Assembly (NCBI GenBank): GCA_004194705.1
Contig: SADC01000942.1
Location: 1 to 64,000 of the forward strand
DNA from: Ditylenchus dipsaci
Taxonomy: Eukaryota > Nematoda > Chromadorea > Rhabditida > Anguinidae
Length of the DNA: 64,000 nucleotides
Reading direction: 5' to 3'
Both the position numbers and the translations under genes were made by a program. The notes below the pieces were generated by a model that was given only the letters and a program-made list of their open reading frames with translations, had not been told where the DNA came from and did not search any database. Of the stretch, positions 55,049-64,000 are shown piece after piece. The first letter of the stretch is position 1. Each line of letters begins with the position of its first letter.

Positions 55049-55971
55049 CTACTTGGTCCAGGAAACCTTGGGAATGTCATTGAACTCAGTTAGCTCCTCC
55101 ATTTGTTTGTTAAACTTCTCCACCTTTTCCCTGTGGCTAACAGCTGCTTTCTTTGCCAGCCGCTCATATGCTGTTTCCTGCTGACGTTTCTGACAATTGA
55201 AATTTTTATTTAGATGAAAAGGACATTGGCGACTAGCTGCATGTATACAAACAACCCTCAAAATACAGGGTGTCCCAAAATTTCAAGAGACTTCATTGCC
55301 CATAAGTTACTTCATTTACTCTTTTGTCAAAAATCTGTTCCTACACACACCGGTCCAGCTCACAATGATAATTTTTTGGTATATAATGTCAAATATTTCA
55401 TTTTCGGTGCCTCCTTTAATTCGGGTCAGAAGCATCTAAACCTCCGACTAGGAGACAGATCCAGACCACAGAAGTAACCAAGGGCAAACAATCTTATTCG
55501 TATTAAATACAAAGAAAATCTTATTGCGAGCTGAATCAATGTACCAAAACAGACTTTCAAAAAATGGTCTACGAAAGAAGGCAGTGCTAAAATGTAGACA
55601 TGGTCAAAAAGAAAGTCAACGAAATTTTTGTAAAATACTGTACCGAAGTTGGATTTTACCCTTTTATAACATAAGATCTAATTTTTTTCTTTAATTAAGC
55701 TATGACTTTTAGTTCCTATGTGGAGGGTCTTGTTCGATTTGCTGACCCAGGACAGAACCAATAATAAAAGATGACATACCTCGAAAGCCAGTTCTGCAGC
55801 TGTTTTCTTCGGACCTGCCTCTTCTTTCTGGATGGTGAGATCTATTTGGCTGATGTCGCTTACGTCAACATTTCTCTTGGCAGATTTGTTCTTGAAGATA
55901 TTCCCTTTCTTGAGCTTCAAGCTGCTTTTGACGACTATATCCTTGCCTTTCTTCGTGATATCGCTGCTCAT
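55049..55971 (-). CDS. FAM32A: FAM32A homologue
   Basis: Two - strand exons, 55971-55780 and 55189-55049, join in phase 0 (110 aa; human FAM32A is 112). The N-terminus is SSLKLKKGNIFKNKSAKR, the Lys-rich head with the conserved LKLKG-like segment. The C-terminus is RLAKKAAVSHREKVEKFNKQ then MEELTEFNDIPKVSWTK, where IPKVSWTK is the family's diagnostic ending. FAM32A is a small nuclear protein whose C-terminal tail reaches into the active site of the spliceosome and supports exon ligation at some 3' splice sites. The intron (55190-55779) contains a single CAGGGTGTCCCAAAAT end at 55265, like a Tc1/mariner terminus, with no nearby partner. The gene is on the opposite strand to dachshund and ends about 3.5 kb beyond it, tail to tail. 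Confidence 0.95.
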
Positions 55972-57072
55972 ATCGCAGATGGCTTACACTGAAAATGTAA
56001 GTAGCTAGTCTGGTAAAAAATGAAGAAATTAATAAAATTAGCGACAAAGTACATGAAAGTCGATTTGTCTACAAAATTAAGCACGAAAGGACTATCCTGA
56101 AACACTGAGTAATTTTGTCGTGAATTTCCATAAAGCAATGTGCAATCCTCTCCGACTATGTCGCTGAGCCACCATGACTCAGCAACTGAATGACTAGGAA
56201 GTTCCTAGTAGGAACCACGCCCTCTCTCAGCAACACTGTATGCCTAAGGGCCTCAGAGAGCCTGAATATCCTTGCGATGTGGCGTAAACAGGGTTCGTAA
56301 TTGCCCTTTTTTCGAAACCCAAAATCTTTTGGCAGTAACTAATTTCACCCGTCAAAATACTGATTTACCCTGTCAAATAAAAAATAAATTGTTTCTTTTA
56401 TGTATTTTTCAAAGTTATTGTTAAAAAAATTCAAATTTTTTACCAGCATGTAGCCATGGATCTCAGCTTTCTAACAATTCATAAATTGACTTGATAACAT
56501 TTTGAAAAATTGCAGAAACAGGTCCTTGCATAAATCTCTTTTTTTTGAAAAATTTGCTTTATACAAAGACCTTATTATGCAACTTTTTGAAATTTCGTAA
56601 ATTCGGTTAATAACTAGTTAGGAAGCTAAGATTCAGGCCTACATTTTAGTATATAAACTAAAAAAACATGTAAGACATGTAAAACATGTAACATATAAGA
56701 AAACAAAAAAATTAAAGATTTGACGGGATACATCAGTAATTTGACGGGGCAAAACAATTTGAGCCAAATCTTTTTTATTTTTGAAGTTTTTAGTCAAAAT
56801 CTTTTTTTTTGCTCCAAAATTGCAATAAGCACTGGATAAAATGATATAAAATCTTTTTACCCGAATGTCCTTTTTTTCGAAATTTTTCATTACAAACCCT
56901 GGGCATAAACAATTTTCAAAGCACAGACAAAACAAAAAATAATAATTTAAGCCAATGTAATAAACTTCACAATAAAGAAGTTTCACGGTGACACTTCGCC
57001 AAAAATTAAATTTTAACAGCCATTTTGAAATGTATTTGTTTCAAAAGCGTTCAGCGTTGGCCAGTCGAGGAT
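55972..57072. other. Upstream flank of the FAM32A-like gene
   Basis: No gene recognised. 56330-56640 and 56730-56900 hold AT-rich inverted words around ATCTTTTTTTTTGCTCCAAA, also seen near 34330-34380. The promoter of the FAM32A-like gene must lie at its left edge. Confidence 0.4.
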
Positions 57073-57651
57073 CAGGGATGAGAATTTATGGTTAACTAGG
57101 CCTTTTTTCAAATACATCAACCGGCCTAAAATAGGCCCGTGCCAATTTGAATTAGACTTAGGCCTAAATAGGCCTATCTTAGGCCTAATAGGCCTAATTT
57201 TAGACCTATTTTTTTGGCGGGAATTTGAAATACATTTAATTTTCAGACGATTTTTTTTGCTTTTCGCAAATTTTTCATTTTTTTCCTCAGAATTTCACCC
57301 TAGAGTGGACAAAAGCCACTGAAAGTTAGTTTTCTAGAGGTTTACCAAAGGGAGGTAAACATTTTTTGACCATTTATGGGTATTCGCCATCTATCTCGGT
57401 GAATCGATTATTTGCAACATATTTTTAGGAAAATGATAATTTTAGCTTCGGATTAATGTTCAGCATGCTCGATTTACTTGTAAAACTGCTCTTAAAGGTC
57501 TAACATTATCGTAAAGTTTCAAATTACTCTCGAGACAAAGATGATTCAAATATGGAATTTTCTGAGTAGTTTAAATGTTTTTTGTCTCGAGAGGAATTTG
57601 AATTTTACGATAATATTATACCTTTAAGAGCAGTTTTACAGGGGGTCAGTA

Positions 57652-57835
57652 AAAATGCCAAAACAAAAATGCCAAGAGCAAAAATGCCAAGAGCAAAATG
57701 CCAAGAGCAAAAATGCCAAGAGCAAAAATGCCAAGAGCAAAAATGCCAAGAGCAAAAATGCCAAAAGCAAAAATGCCAAAAGCAAAAATGCCAAGACAAA
57801 AATGCCAACGAAAAAATGCCAACAGATATATTGAC
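57652..57835. repeat. 15-bp minisatellite AAAAATGCCAAGAGC, left arm
   Basis: About eleven units of AAAAATGCCAAGAGC or close variants. Because 15 is a multiple of three it is open in several frames and gives repetitive MPRAK-like translations, which are not taken as protein. The inverted copy is at 59725-59885. Confidence 0.9.
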
Positions 57836-58231
57836 AGCAATAGCTCCGGTTCTCTGTCTAGTCTTCGCGTCAATCTTTTAACTATTCCATACTAGCACTT
57901 TGCCTTTTAGTTTTTTTCGATTCGAAAAGTCGAATGCTTATGTATAAATTTCTGAAATGTAGAAGAGAACCTGCTGGTACCTCCAGCATACGAAATTTCG
58001 GACTCAGCTAAAAGTAAAATTTGTGCGCCTTCAAAGTGTTCCAAAATATTTGGCCAACCCTGTAGAAAAACGTTAATACAGCAATGCTTTTACATAAGAC
58101 AGCATTACAAATTGTAATTTACAATGAATTATTTACAGCTATCTCTACAAGTAACCTGCAAACGCTTGAATATATCTATTCACGAAAAAGAGGAATAGGT
58201 CGGCAGTGCTGTCAAAAATAAAAATGGTGGG

Positions 58232-58872
58232 ATGGAGCTTAACCAGTTGGAAGGGGAGCATGCGCTTGTGCCAGCCTGATCGTTTTGGGTGTAGAAGCCA
58301 GATTCCGACAAGTGGAAGCCAGTTGATAAGCAAACGGTATGTCTTTCTTTGCCTCGCACAAATGACATCTCTTGATTCGTCTGTCTTCGGCAAAGAAAAT
58401 TCACTTCTTCATTGTTCTTAGGGCAACGAATGGTCGGTTTGTCTTCACAAGCTGTGCTCCATCAATACAATCGAAATCTTCTGGGCTCTCTAGCATCGTG
58501 TAATCGCCGCTAACCAGCTTTGCTATGGTATTATTTTGAACACTTGTTGCGATCACCTACTGAAGTTTACCTTTTTAGGAACCGACTACATCTTCTTTCG
58601 AGAGGGAATCAAGCCAATTTCGGAAGAATATCAACGGTGGGTGCTCTTCATAGATGTGAAGAGAGCTTGTCAGGTTCGCCTAATTTCCTTTTGTGTTTTT
58701 TGTCTCGTTTCACGTCTATTGTTTGTAGCACACCAAGTTAAATCGCTACTGGCTGGAACTGCTCATTGCCATTCTTGGAGGACAGTTCAATGAATACAAC
58801 AATATATCAGTGGCGCACTCCTCAATTTTCGCTTCCTCAATGTTTTTAACTTTGTTGTTGAATGATGAATAA
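58232..58872 (+). pseudogene. eIF4E: eIF4E-like gene copy with three in-frame stops
   Basis: Four exons with intact GT/AG borders and matching phases: 58232-58336, 58422-58527, 58579-58673, 58729-58872 (150 codons). Translated blocks follow the mRNA cap-binding factor eIF4E: KPDSDKWKPVD (Trp as cap-stacking W56), NTIEIFWAL (the W73 that eIF4G touches), GTDYIFFREGIKPI, RWVLFIDVKRACQ and HTKLNRYWLELLIAILGGQF then NEYN. Three codons are stops: TGA at 58277-58279 where the family has the first Trp of RWALW, TAG at 58292-58294 at the aromatic of WFFK, and TAG at 58491-58493 at the Tyr of FWALY. The second cap-stacking Trp (W102) is Ser. After NNIS the sequence leaves the family and stops at TAA with AATAAA overlapping. 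Neighbouring genes use all three stops normally, so code change is excluded. It sits between hAT arms. Confidence 0.85.
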
Positions 58873-60523
58873 ATTGTGTGTTCGAGGTCGTTCCGTGCTG
58901 TTCATTCGATTTTGAGAAAGCTGCCGCTGTGTGAGGGAAGTTTATATGATGTGGCACTTTTTAAGTTCCTCTATATGGCACTCTTGGGTCCGCGACGTTT
59001 CGTAAAAAATTATCGTACCCTATCTAGAATCGAGCCCTGAACATGATTTGATAACGCTAAAAAATCGACTTGACTGACAGGAAGATCAGTTCTGAAATAT
59101 TTTCGTATCCCGTAGGGTATCCAGATGGTAGACGGAGGCGGTGGTACCGAGAAAGTGGTACTCAGGTGGTAATACCAAGGCACTGACCATGTATCGTACT
59201 CAGGTGGAGGTGTCTAGATAATGGTACTTGGATGGTGCTTAAAAATGGTCGTCCATTTAAATCAGAAAAGTTCACGCTTTTTAGGTTCCAAAACCTGTTT
59301 TCTGCACTAATTAGATCATTCTAAAGATGGTTTGGCAGTATTAAAATTACATTTTGCAAGATTTACAAAAACTATAAAAATACCATCAAAACGTAGTTTC
59401 ACTTCTGTCAAACCATTTCTGAAATGCTTGAATTAGTGCAGAAAACAGGTTTTGGAAGCCAAAAACAAAACAAAAATTTGATCCAAGTGGACTCATCGAG
59501 GATGGATATGCACCGTTGAGTGTAAAGATAAACCATAAAGGGTGAATGTCATTCATTTATGAAAGCACAAAGACACACAAGGAGTCCCCGAAAAAATGTA
59601 ACGCCAGGGAGCTCAATTGAAACTTCTATATGAGTCAAATACGTAGCAAACTTTCGATTAAACATAACTACTTTATAAGGAAACAAGACTAGGCCAGAAT
59701 CGCAGGAGTTGCAGTCAATATATCTGTTGGCATTTTTGCTGTTGGCATTTTTGCGTTGGCATTTTTGTCTTGGCATTTTTGCTCTTGGCATTTTTGCTCT
59801 TGGCATTTTTGCTCTTGGCATTTTTGCTCTTGGCATTTTAGCTCTTGGCATTTTAGCTCTTGGCATTTTTGTCTTGGCATTTTTACTGATAACCGTTTTA
59901 CAAGTAAATCGAACATGCTGAACACGAATACGGTGCTAAAATTGACAAATTCCTGAAAATATGTTGCAAATAATTGATTCACCGAGATAGATGGCGAATA
60001 CCCATAAATAGTCGAAAAATGTTTAGCTCCCTTTGGTAAACCTCTGAAAAACTAACTTTCAGTTCCTTTTGTCCACTCCAGGGTGAAATTCCGAGCAAAA
60101 AATAAAAAATTTGCCGAAAAGCAAAAAAAATCGTTTAAAAATTAAATGTATTTCAAATTCCCGCCAAAAAAATAGGCCTAAAATTAGGCCTATTAGGCCT
60201 AAATAGGCCTAAGATAGGCCTATTTAGGCCTAAGTCTAATTCAAATTAGCACGGGACTATTTTAGGCCGGTTGATGTATTTGAAAAAAAGGCCTAGTTAA
60301 CCATAAATTCTCATCCCTGTCGAGGATGCGTCAAAAAAATTTCCACATTTCTCAATTTATCCGACCATTCTCCAATAAATCGGTGAAGAGCGGACGTTTT
60401 ATCGAGCGTCGTTATACCGAGAATAAACTATAGTTTCGCCAAAATAATGACTTTTTCGAGACGTTAGATCGAGCGTCGTAATAACGAGCGTCTAATGTAG
60501 TGCACTTTTTACGCGTCCTCAAC

Positions 60524-61665
60524 GGCAACCGGACAAAACAGGTTTATAAAAGTATTTGTCGCGCGACAAAAACGTTTTTTAAAAGTATTTGTCGCGCGAC
60601 AAAATATTTTTTAAAAGTATTTGTCGCGCGACAAAAACGGCTTTTTTCCGGATTTGTCGCGCGACAAAAACGGCTTCTTTCCGGATTTGTCGCACGACAA
60701 AACCGACTTTTTCCCGTTATTATCGCGCGACACAAACGGTTTTTCCACTTTTCAATTCTTTAATTCTTTAACTGAGTAAACGGGTCTCCAGTAAATTCGG
60801 CCATGGTAAATTCATCCCCTAGTAAAGACAAGAGTTCAAATCTACCTTGTAGAACTACTTTTTGGTTTGATCAATTTTTTTTCCTAACATAGGATTCGAT
60901 AAGGGATTGGGTTTGTTAAGATTAAATTATGATTTTGCCTACCCAAACTCCAAATCCTGGGTTGGGTACCCTAGTCTCAGGTGGATATCCAGCTGACCCG
61001 AAATGTACCATTACGGGGTTCGGGAGGGTAAAATCACATTCTGGTCTTGACAAACGCAATTCCCTACAGAATTTTGAGTAAGAAAAAAATTTGTTTTTAC
61101 TCTCTATTTTATTTTTATTTCTCAGGTCATCCACGTTGGTATTCAGGTACCCACCCAAGGATTTAGACTTTTGACTTAACCCCCCGTCAGATTAACGGGG
61201 GGGGGGCGGCGGACAAAAAAGGGGGGACACATACGAGAAAAAAATTTTAGGACATTTTACCTACAATGTTTCCATTTTTGACTAAGAAAAAATCTGACGG
61301 GCGCGGCACGTGCACACCTGTCCCCCCCCCCCCCCTGGCTACGCCAATGCAGGTGGATATCCAAGATATCCCACACAAATATTAGAAATTGTCTGGTAGC
61401 CGCACAAAGAGCAAAGAACGTCAAGTGAGAACCAAAAAACCATGCTTGTCTCGCACCAAATCAGGAAAAAGCCGTTCTTGTCGCGCGACAAATCAGGAAA
61501 AAGCCGTTTTTGTCGTGCGACAAATCCGGAAAAAACCGTTTTTGTCGCGCGACAAAATATGTAAAAACCGTTTTTGTCGCGCGACGAAACATGAACGACA
61601 AAAACGGTTTTTTCCGTTTTTGTCGCGCGACAAATACTTTTAAAAACCTGTTTTGTCCGGTTGCC
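60524..61665. mobile_element. Array-armed element (GTCGCGCGAC palindrome every 33 bp)
   Basis: Ends GGCAACCGGACAAAACAGG and complement; 8-bp duplication TCCTCAAC at 60516-60523 and 61666-61673. The left arm holds GTCGCGCGAC or one-base variants at 60558, 60591, 60623, 60656, 60689 and 60722, spaced 32-33 bp. The right arm holds them at 61480, 61512, 61544, 61576 and 61622. The centre contains G- and C-homopolymers (61196-61207, 61321-61334) flanked by CCGTCAGATT words. No protein encoded. Confidence 0.9.
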
Positions 61666-61689
61666 TCCTCAACGACCGATTTATAGAGA

Positions 61690-62095
61690 AATGACAGTAA
61701 CAGAATTTCGTATATTTTTTAGCCCTGGGAATTAAAAATTTTCCGTTTCGAGTTTCCGTCACAAGATGTATATGACAGTAACGTCAAAATTTCATATCAA
61801 GGGTAATTTTTATGGTTGTCGACTTGGAATCCATCACTTTTGGACATTTTTTGAATGTTAGCTCCAAAATCCATCTGTATTTTTGCTCGGTGATTCCTTC
61901 TTGAAAATTCGACGATATTTCCAACAAAATGGCATATCAAGCGTCAAAATTAGCTAAGAAAATTTTCATACACGTGGCCATTCTTTTCGACGTGGGGCGA
62001 CGTCTAAATCGACTTTTCGCGAGACTTGACTGTAGAAAGATATTATAAGCACGACCAACAACCACACACCAACCAAAAAATCAACTGATTAAGCC
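61690..62095. other. Degenerate pogo-like remnants, no gene
   Basis: GACGTGGGGCGACGTCTAAA then TCGACTTTTCGCGAGACTTG (61995-62030) resembles 50380-50405, and GCGAGACTTGACTG then TA is a pogo-like right end. No gene recognised. Confidence 0.45.
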
Positions 62096-62535
62096 TTAAA
62101 GGGCCATTGCCGTCCCCGACAACGAGAATTTCAAATGTTTGAATTCGCGCGGACAGTTCTCTTTCGTCTCGCACTTTACTCTTTTGACTTGCTTCGAATG
62201 ACTCAAAAGAGTAAAATGAAAGACGAAAGAGAACTGTCCCGCGCCAATTCAAATACCGTATTTATTCTAATAGACGGCACCCCTGCGTTCAAAATCGTGT
62301 TTGTGGCATTGCGTTTTTGACCCACTTTTTGAAAACTTTTATCGGGGAAGTTATACCTCAATTTGTAGCCAGTGAGATGAGCTACAAATTGAGGTATAAC
62401 TTACCTGAGAAAAGTTTTCAAAAGTGGGTCAAAACGCAATGCCAAAAACACGATTTTGAATTTGGGGGTGCCCGTCTATTAGAATAAATACGGTACTTGA
62501 AATTCTTGTTGTCGGGGACGGCAATGGCCCTTTAA
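62096..62535. mobile_element. Foldback element holding a nested MITE
   Basis: Outer ends AAAGGGCCATTGCCGTCCCC then GACAACGAGAATTTCAA, and complement at the right (about 62495-62535). Inside the left half a palindrome GGACAGTTCTCTTTCGTCTC and complement spans 62150-62245. A separate MITE occupies 62256-62493 with TA flanks, so it inserted later. Confidence 0.75.
62256..62493. mobile_element. MITE with CCGTATTTATTCTAATAGACGG ends
   Basis: CCGTATTTATTCTAATAGAC and exact complement, TA on both sides, 238 bp, with a second inner inverted pair (TTGTAGC..GCTACAAATTGAGG). It is the same family as 42711-42766 and 53592-53750. Confidence 0.88.
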
Positions 62536-63217
62536 AGGACCCTGCCTCGTCCTGCTTAATGGTCCCGCGCCAATTCAAAAAATTTTCACTGAACATGAAC
62601 TTCTCTTCGGATTTTTCAACTTGGTTTCTAACAAGAGAAGGCATAGAATTTAATTTCAGATTTAGTTGTGAGAGAAACAAAGTTAAAAAATCCGTACAGA
62701 ACTTTAATGATTAGGGAAAAATCTTTGAATTTGCGTGGGACCATTGATTAGGAGGAGACAGGGTCCTTTAACGTTACAGTAGAATCTCGATAAAATGCCA
62801 CCCCGATCATAGGTCTGACTTATTTATCCAGCAAAAAGAAATGAGGCAGATCATTCCTCGATATAAAGCTTCCTTCTGTCCGGTCTCAATCCGGGTTTTT
62901 CTACATAAAAGACGCAAAAGACTCCCTTTGTAAGGGATGCTCTTTATGATGAATGCTGAAATTCGGTTCAATTGTAAAAAGATACATGTCTGTTGGATGT
63001 CGAATGTTCTCTCTGGATCGGAATATCTCTTCAATGTCAAAGGCGGAAGTAATAAAGAGCGTAGAAGTTGTTAAGACTTATAAGCAAAAAATTAAGCTTT
63101 GTCAAAAAAATTCGAGGTTCCAGAAATCCGAACTTCAGCATACAACCCTGACTTTTTTTATTGGTTAATTCTTTGCGTAATCTGATTATTTCAGATCGAA
63201 GCTTATCAATTTAAAAT
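62536..63217. other. Upstream region of the Argonaute-family gene
   Basis: 62560-62770 contains the GGTCCCGCGCCAATTC foldback related to 3763-3978. A pogo-like CAGTAGAATCTCGATAAAATG end is at 62777. The open frame at 62953-63168 has no protein-like features. Immediately before the start codon is TTTCAG at about 63190-63195, so the Argonaute start exon may be preceded by a non-coding exon or spliced leader. Confidence 0.45.
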
Positions 63218-64000
63218 ATGTCTCAGAATTTTTCTCGTGGAAATACATCTAGAGGTGAAAGAGGCCGGCCATTCAATCAAAGCTCTGGCAGAGGGTTTAA
63301 TCAAAGTGGAGGTCGGGGCCGAGGATTTAATCAAAGTGGTCCTCGCGGTTCAAGTGGTGGTGCTGGCTTTCGGGATGGTGCATTCGCAGGAAGTGGTGCA
63401 GGATTCCAAGCACCAGAAACGCCAGCAAGAGAATTGAAAAAGTCAAGGTTGTTTTCTCGATCACTTTCTAACTAATTTATATATATGACGTACGTAATAA
63501 TATTGAAAGCTAAACTAAAATATTTAAGGCTACAGATGTGCCGAATCGAACATTTGTGGGTACTCTTGGGAGAAAGTAACTAACTTTTGTTGTGTGGCTA
63601 TCATTACTGACTGTTTATAGCATTAAACTCATCGTCAACTATTTCAACATGAACTATCTAAAGGGTCTGAATTTCTTCAACTATCACATCAACGTATTCA
63701 TCATTGGCAAGAAGGATAACCGAAGAGAAATCAAATCAAGGTGCTTTTTTAATATTTGTCGAAATTACCGTACTTACTTCAATTAATCCCCGTGGATGGT
63801 AATGATCTACCCTCTACCCTTTCGTGGGTGGAAAATATTTTTTCAACCGAGAATAATTTATGTTTAGACGTCTTCTTCGAAAACATTTTTGGGCATTCGT
63901 GAGCAACAATGAAGAATTTTTTGGTGGCCGCTACAATTCCATCTATGATGACAGGAACTTGTTGTACACACTTAAGAAGCTGAATATGGACGGAAAGTCG
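63218..64000 (+). CDS. Argonaute-family protein, N-terminal part (cut by window end)
   Basis: Three exons in frame: 63218-63447, 63621-63740, 63868 to beyond 64000 (161 codons seen). It starts MSQNFSRGNTSRGERGRPFN with further GRG/RG repeats (SGGRGRGFNQSGPRG), the Gly-Arg head that many AGO and PIWI proteins carry and that arginine methylation marks. The Argonaute N domain then begins: IKLIVNYFNMNYLKGLNFFN then YHINVFI, in the place of the family's I-L-x-NYF...Y-Y-V-x-I. DDRNLLYTLKKL at the window end matches the family's YDGR..LYT block. The PAZ, MID and PIWI parts lie outside, so slicer residues cannot be judged. The family loads small RNAs to silence transcripts or transposons, a relevant job in such a transposon-rich genome. 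The DGR-LYT block favours the AGO branch over PIWI, but only weakly. Confidence 0.82.

Larger units (their letters stand above)
57073..60319. mobile_element. hAT-like element with long array-bearing arms carrying an eIF4E gene copy
   Basis: 3247 bp, ends CAGGGATGAGAATTTATGG and complement. An exact 8-bp duplication TCGAGGAT lies at 57065-57072 and 60320-60327. CAG(G/A)G ends and an 8-bp target are typical of hAT. The arms are long (about 500-800 bp each): first GGCCTAAATAGGCCTA repeats, then a block with ATGGCGAATACCCATAAAT, then an array of the 15-mer AAAAATGCCAAGAGC (57655-57830, complement 59725-59885). Between the arms lie an eIF4E-like gene copy (58232-58872), a degenerate GGTGGTA..CC array (59110-59250) and a foldback (59280-59500). 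No transposase seen. Confidence 0.9.

Noticed and set aside
57582..57895. Repetitive open frames with MPRAK/CQEQK-like units, and their mirror at 59549-59982
   Set aside because: They are translations of the 15-bp minisatellite, open in several frames on both strands because 15 is divisible by three. No start context or splice support.
55265..58065. A full Tc1/mariner element between CAGGGTGTCCCAAAA (55265) and a CAACCCTGTA end (58065)
   Set aside because: The two ends are not matching inverted repeats, and the hAT-like border at 57073 lies between them, so they belong to different elements.
58145..58404. Two - strand frames opposite the eIF4E exons
   Set aside because: The + strand explains the region with family-specific blocks and splice sites; the - strand frames have no recognisable motif. 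Kept only as a note under the stop-codon finding.
58232..58872. Genetic-code reassignment of TGA/TAG in this organism
   Set aside because: Other genes here end normally at TAA, TAG and TGA (carrier, flavoprotein, dachshund) and show no in-frame stops, so the eIF4E stops are local damage.
61196..61334. G- and C-homopolymers as a G-quadruplex regulatory element
   Set aside because: They lie symmetrically within an inverted-repeat element and similar runs border other repeats (5770, 47185), so they are a repeat feature; no gene is near enough to argue for regulation.
60544..61643. A CRISPR array
   Set aside because: Spacing near 33 bp looks CRISPR-like, but the 'spacers' are themselves repetitive, the array is inverted in the other arm, the element has terminal repeats with an 8-bp duplication, and the genome is eukaryotic.
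63237..63437. Second frame overlapping the Argonaute first exon
   Set aside because: A shadow of the Gly/Arg-rich coding sequence; the RG frame continues in phase into the Argonaute N domain.

Overview
This is a eukaryotic, metazoan window: genes are split by introns, most with good GT/AG junctions, the base composition is AT-rich, and about two thirds of the DNA is mobile or inverted-repeat sequence. Short introns (48-60 bp) ending in TTTTCAG or TTTGCAG, a dachshund gene, a FLYWCH zinc finger and PIF/Harbinger elements suit a nematode-like invertebrate. The species is not identifiable from sequence alone.

Host genes in order, with exons joined by hand and reading phase checked at each junction: (1) + strand 6540-19105, a divergent electron-transfer-flavoprotein:ubiquinone-oxidoreductase-like flavoprotein (9 exons, 400 aa) that ends before the 4Fe-4S domain; (2) + strand 27234-37498, an ADP/ATP-translocase-like mitochondrial carrier (6 exons, 307 aa) with degenerate carrier motifs; (3) + strand 39246-39595, the C-terminal exons of an unidentified membrane protein; (4) + strand 43037-51512, dachshund (9 exons, about 634 aa), with a small FLYWCH zinc-finger gene nested in one intron (47758-48216); (5) - strand 55049-55971, a FAM32A homologue (2 exons, 110 aa); (6) + strand 58232-58872, an eIF4E-like gene with three in-frame stops and no C-terminal third, lying inside a transposon; (7) + strand 63218-64000, the start of an Argonaute-family gene cut by the window edge.

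Mobile DNA: a nearly intact Harbinger element (20673-23945) carries a MADF-protein gene and a DDE transposase gene, both on the - strand. A decayed Harbinger transposase (1-850) and a second transposon-derived coding region (2030-2903) lie at the left. Many Tc1/mariner/pogo-type MITEs with TA target duplications are present.

The most striking feature is a recurrent architecture: terminal-inverted-repeat elements whose arms are short tandem arrays. Each element has its own 10-20 bp unit, and most are flanked by a clear 8-10 bp direct repeat (5634-6410, 10395-11189, 14540-15464, 28151-29407, 33085-33997, 51873-54727, 52161-53211, 57073-60319, 60524-61665). The Harbinger element has the same arm design with a 3-bp duplication. 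Several insertions can be confirmed against uninterrupted copies of their targets elsewhere in the window. Elements are nested up to three deep and account for the large introns.
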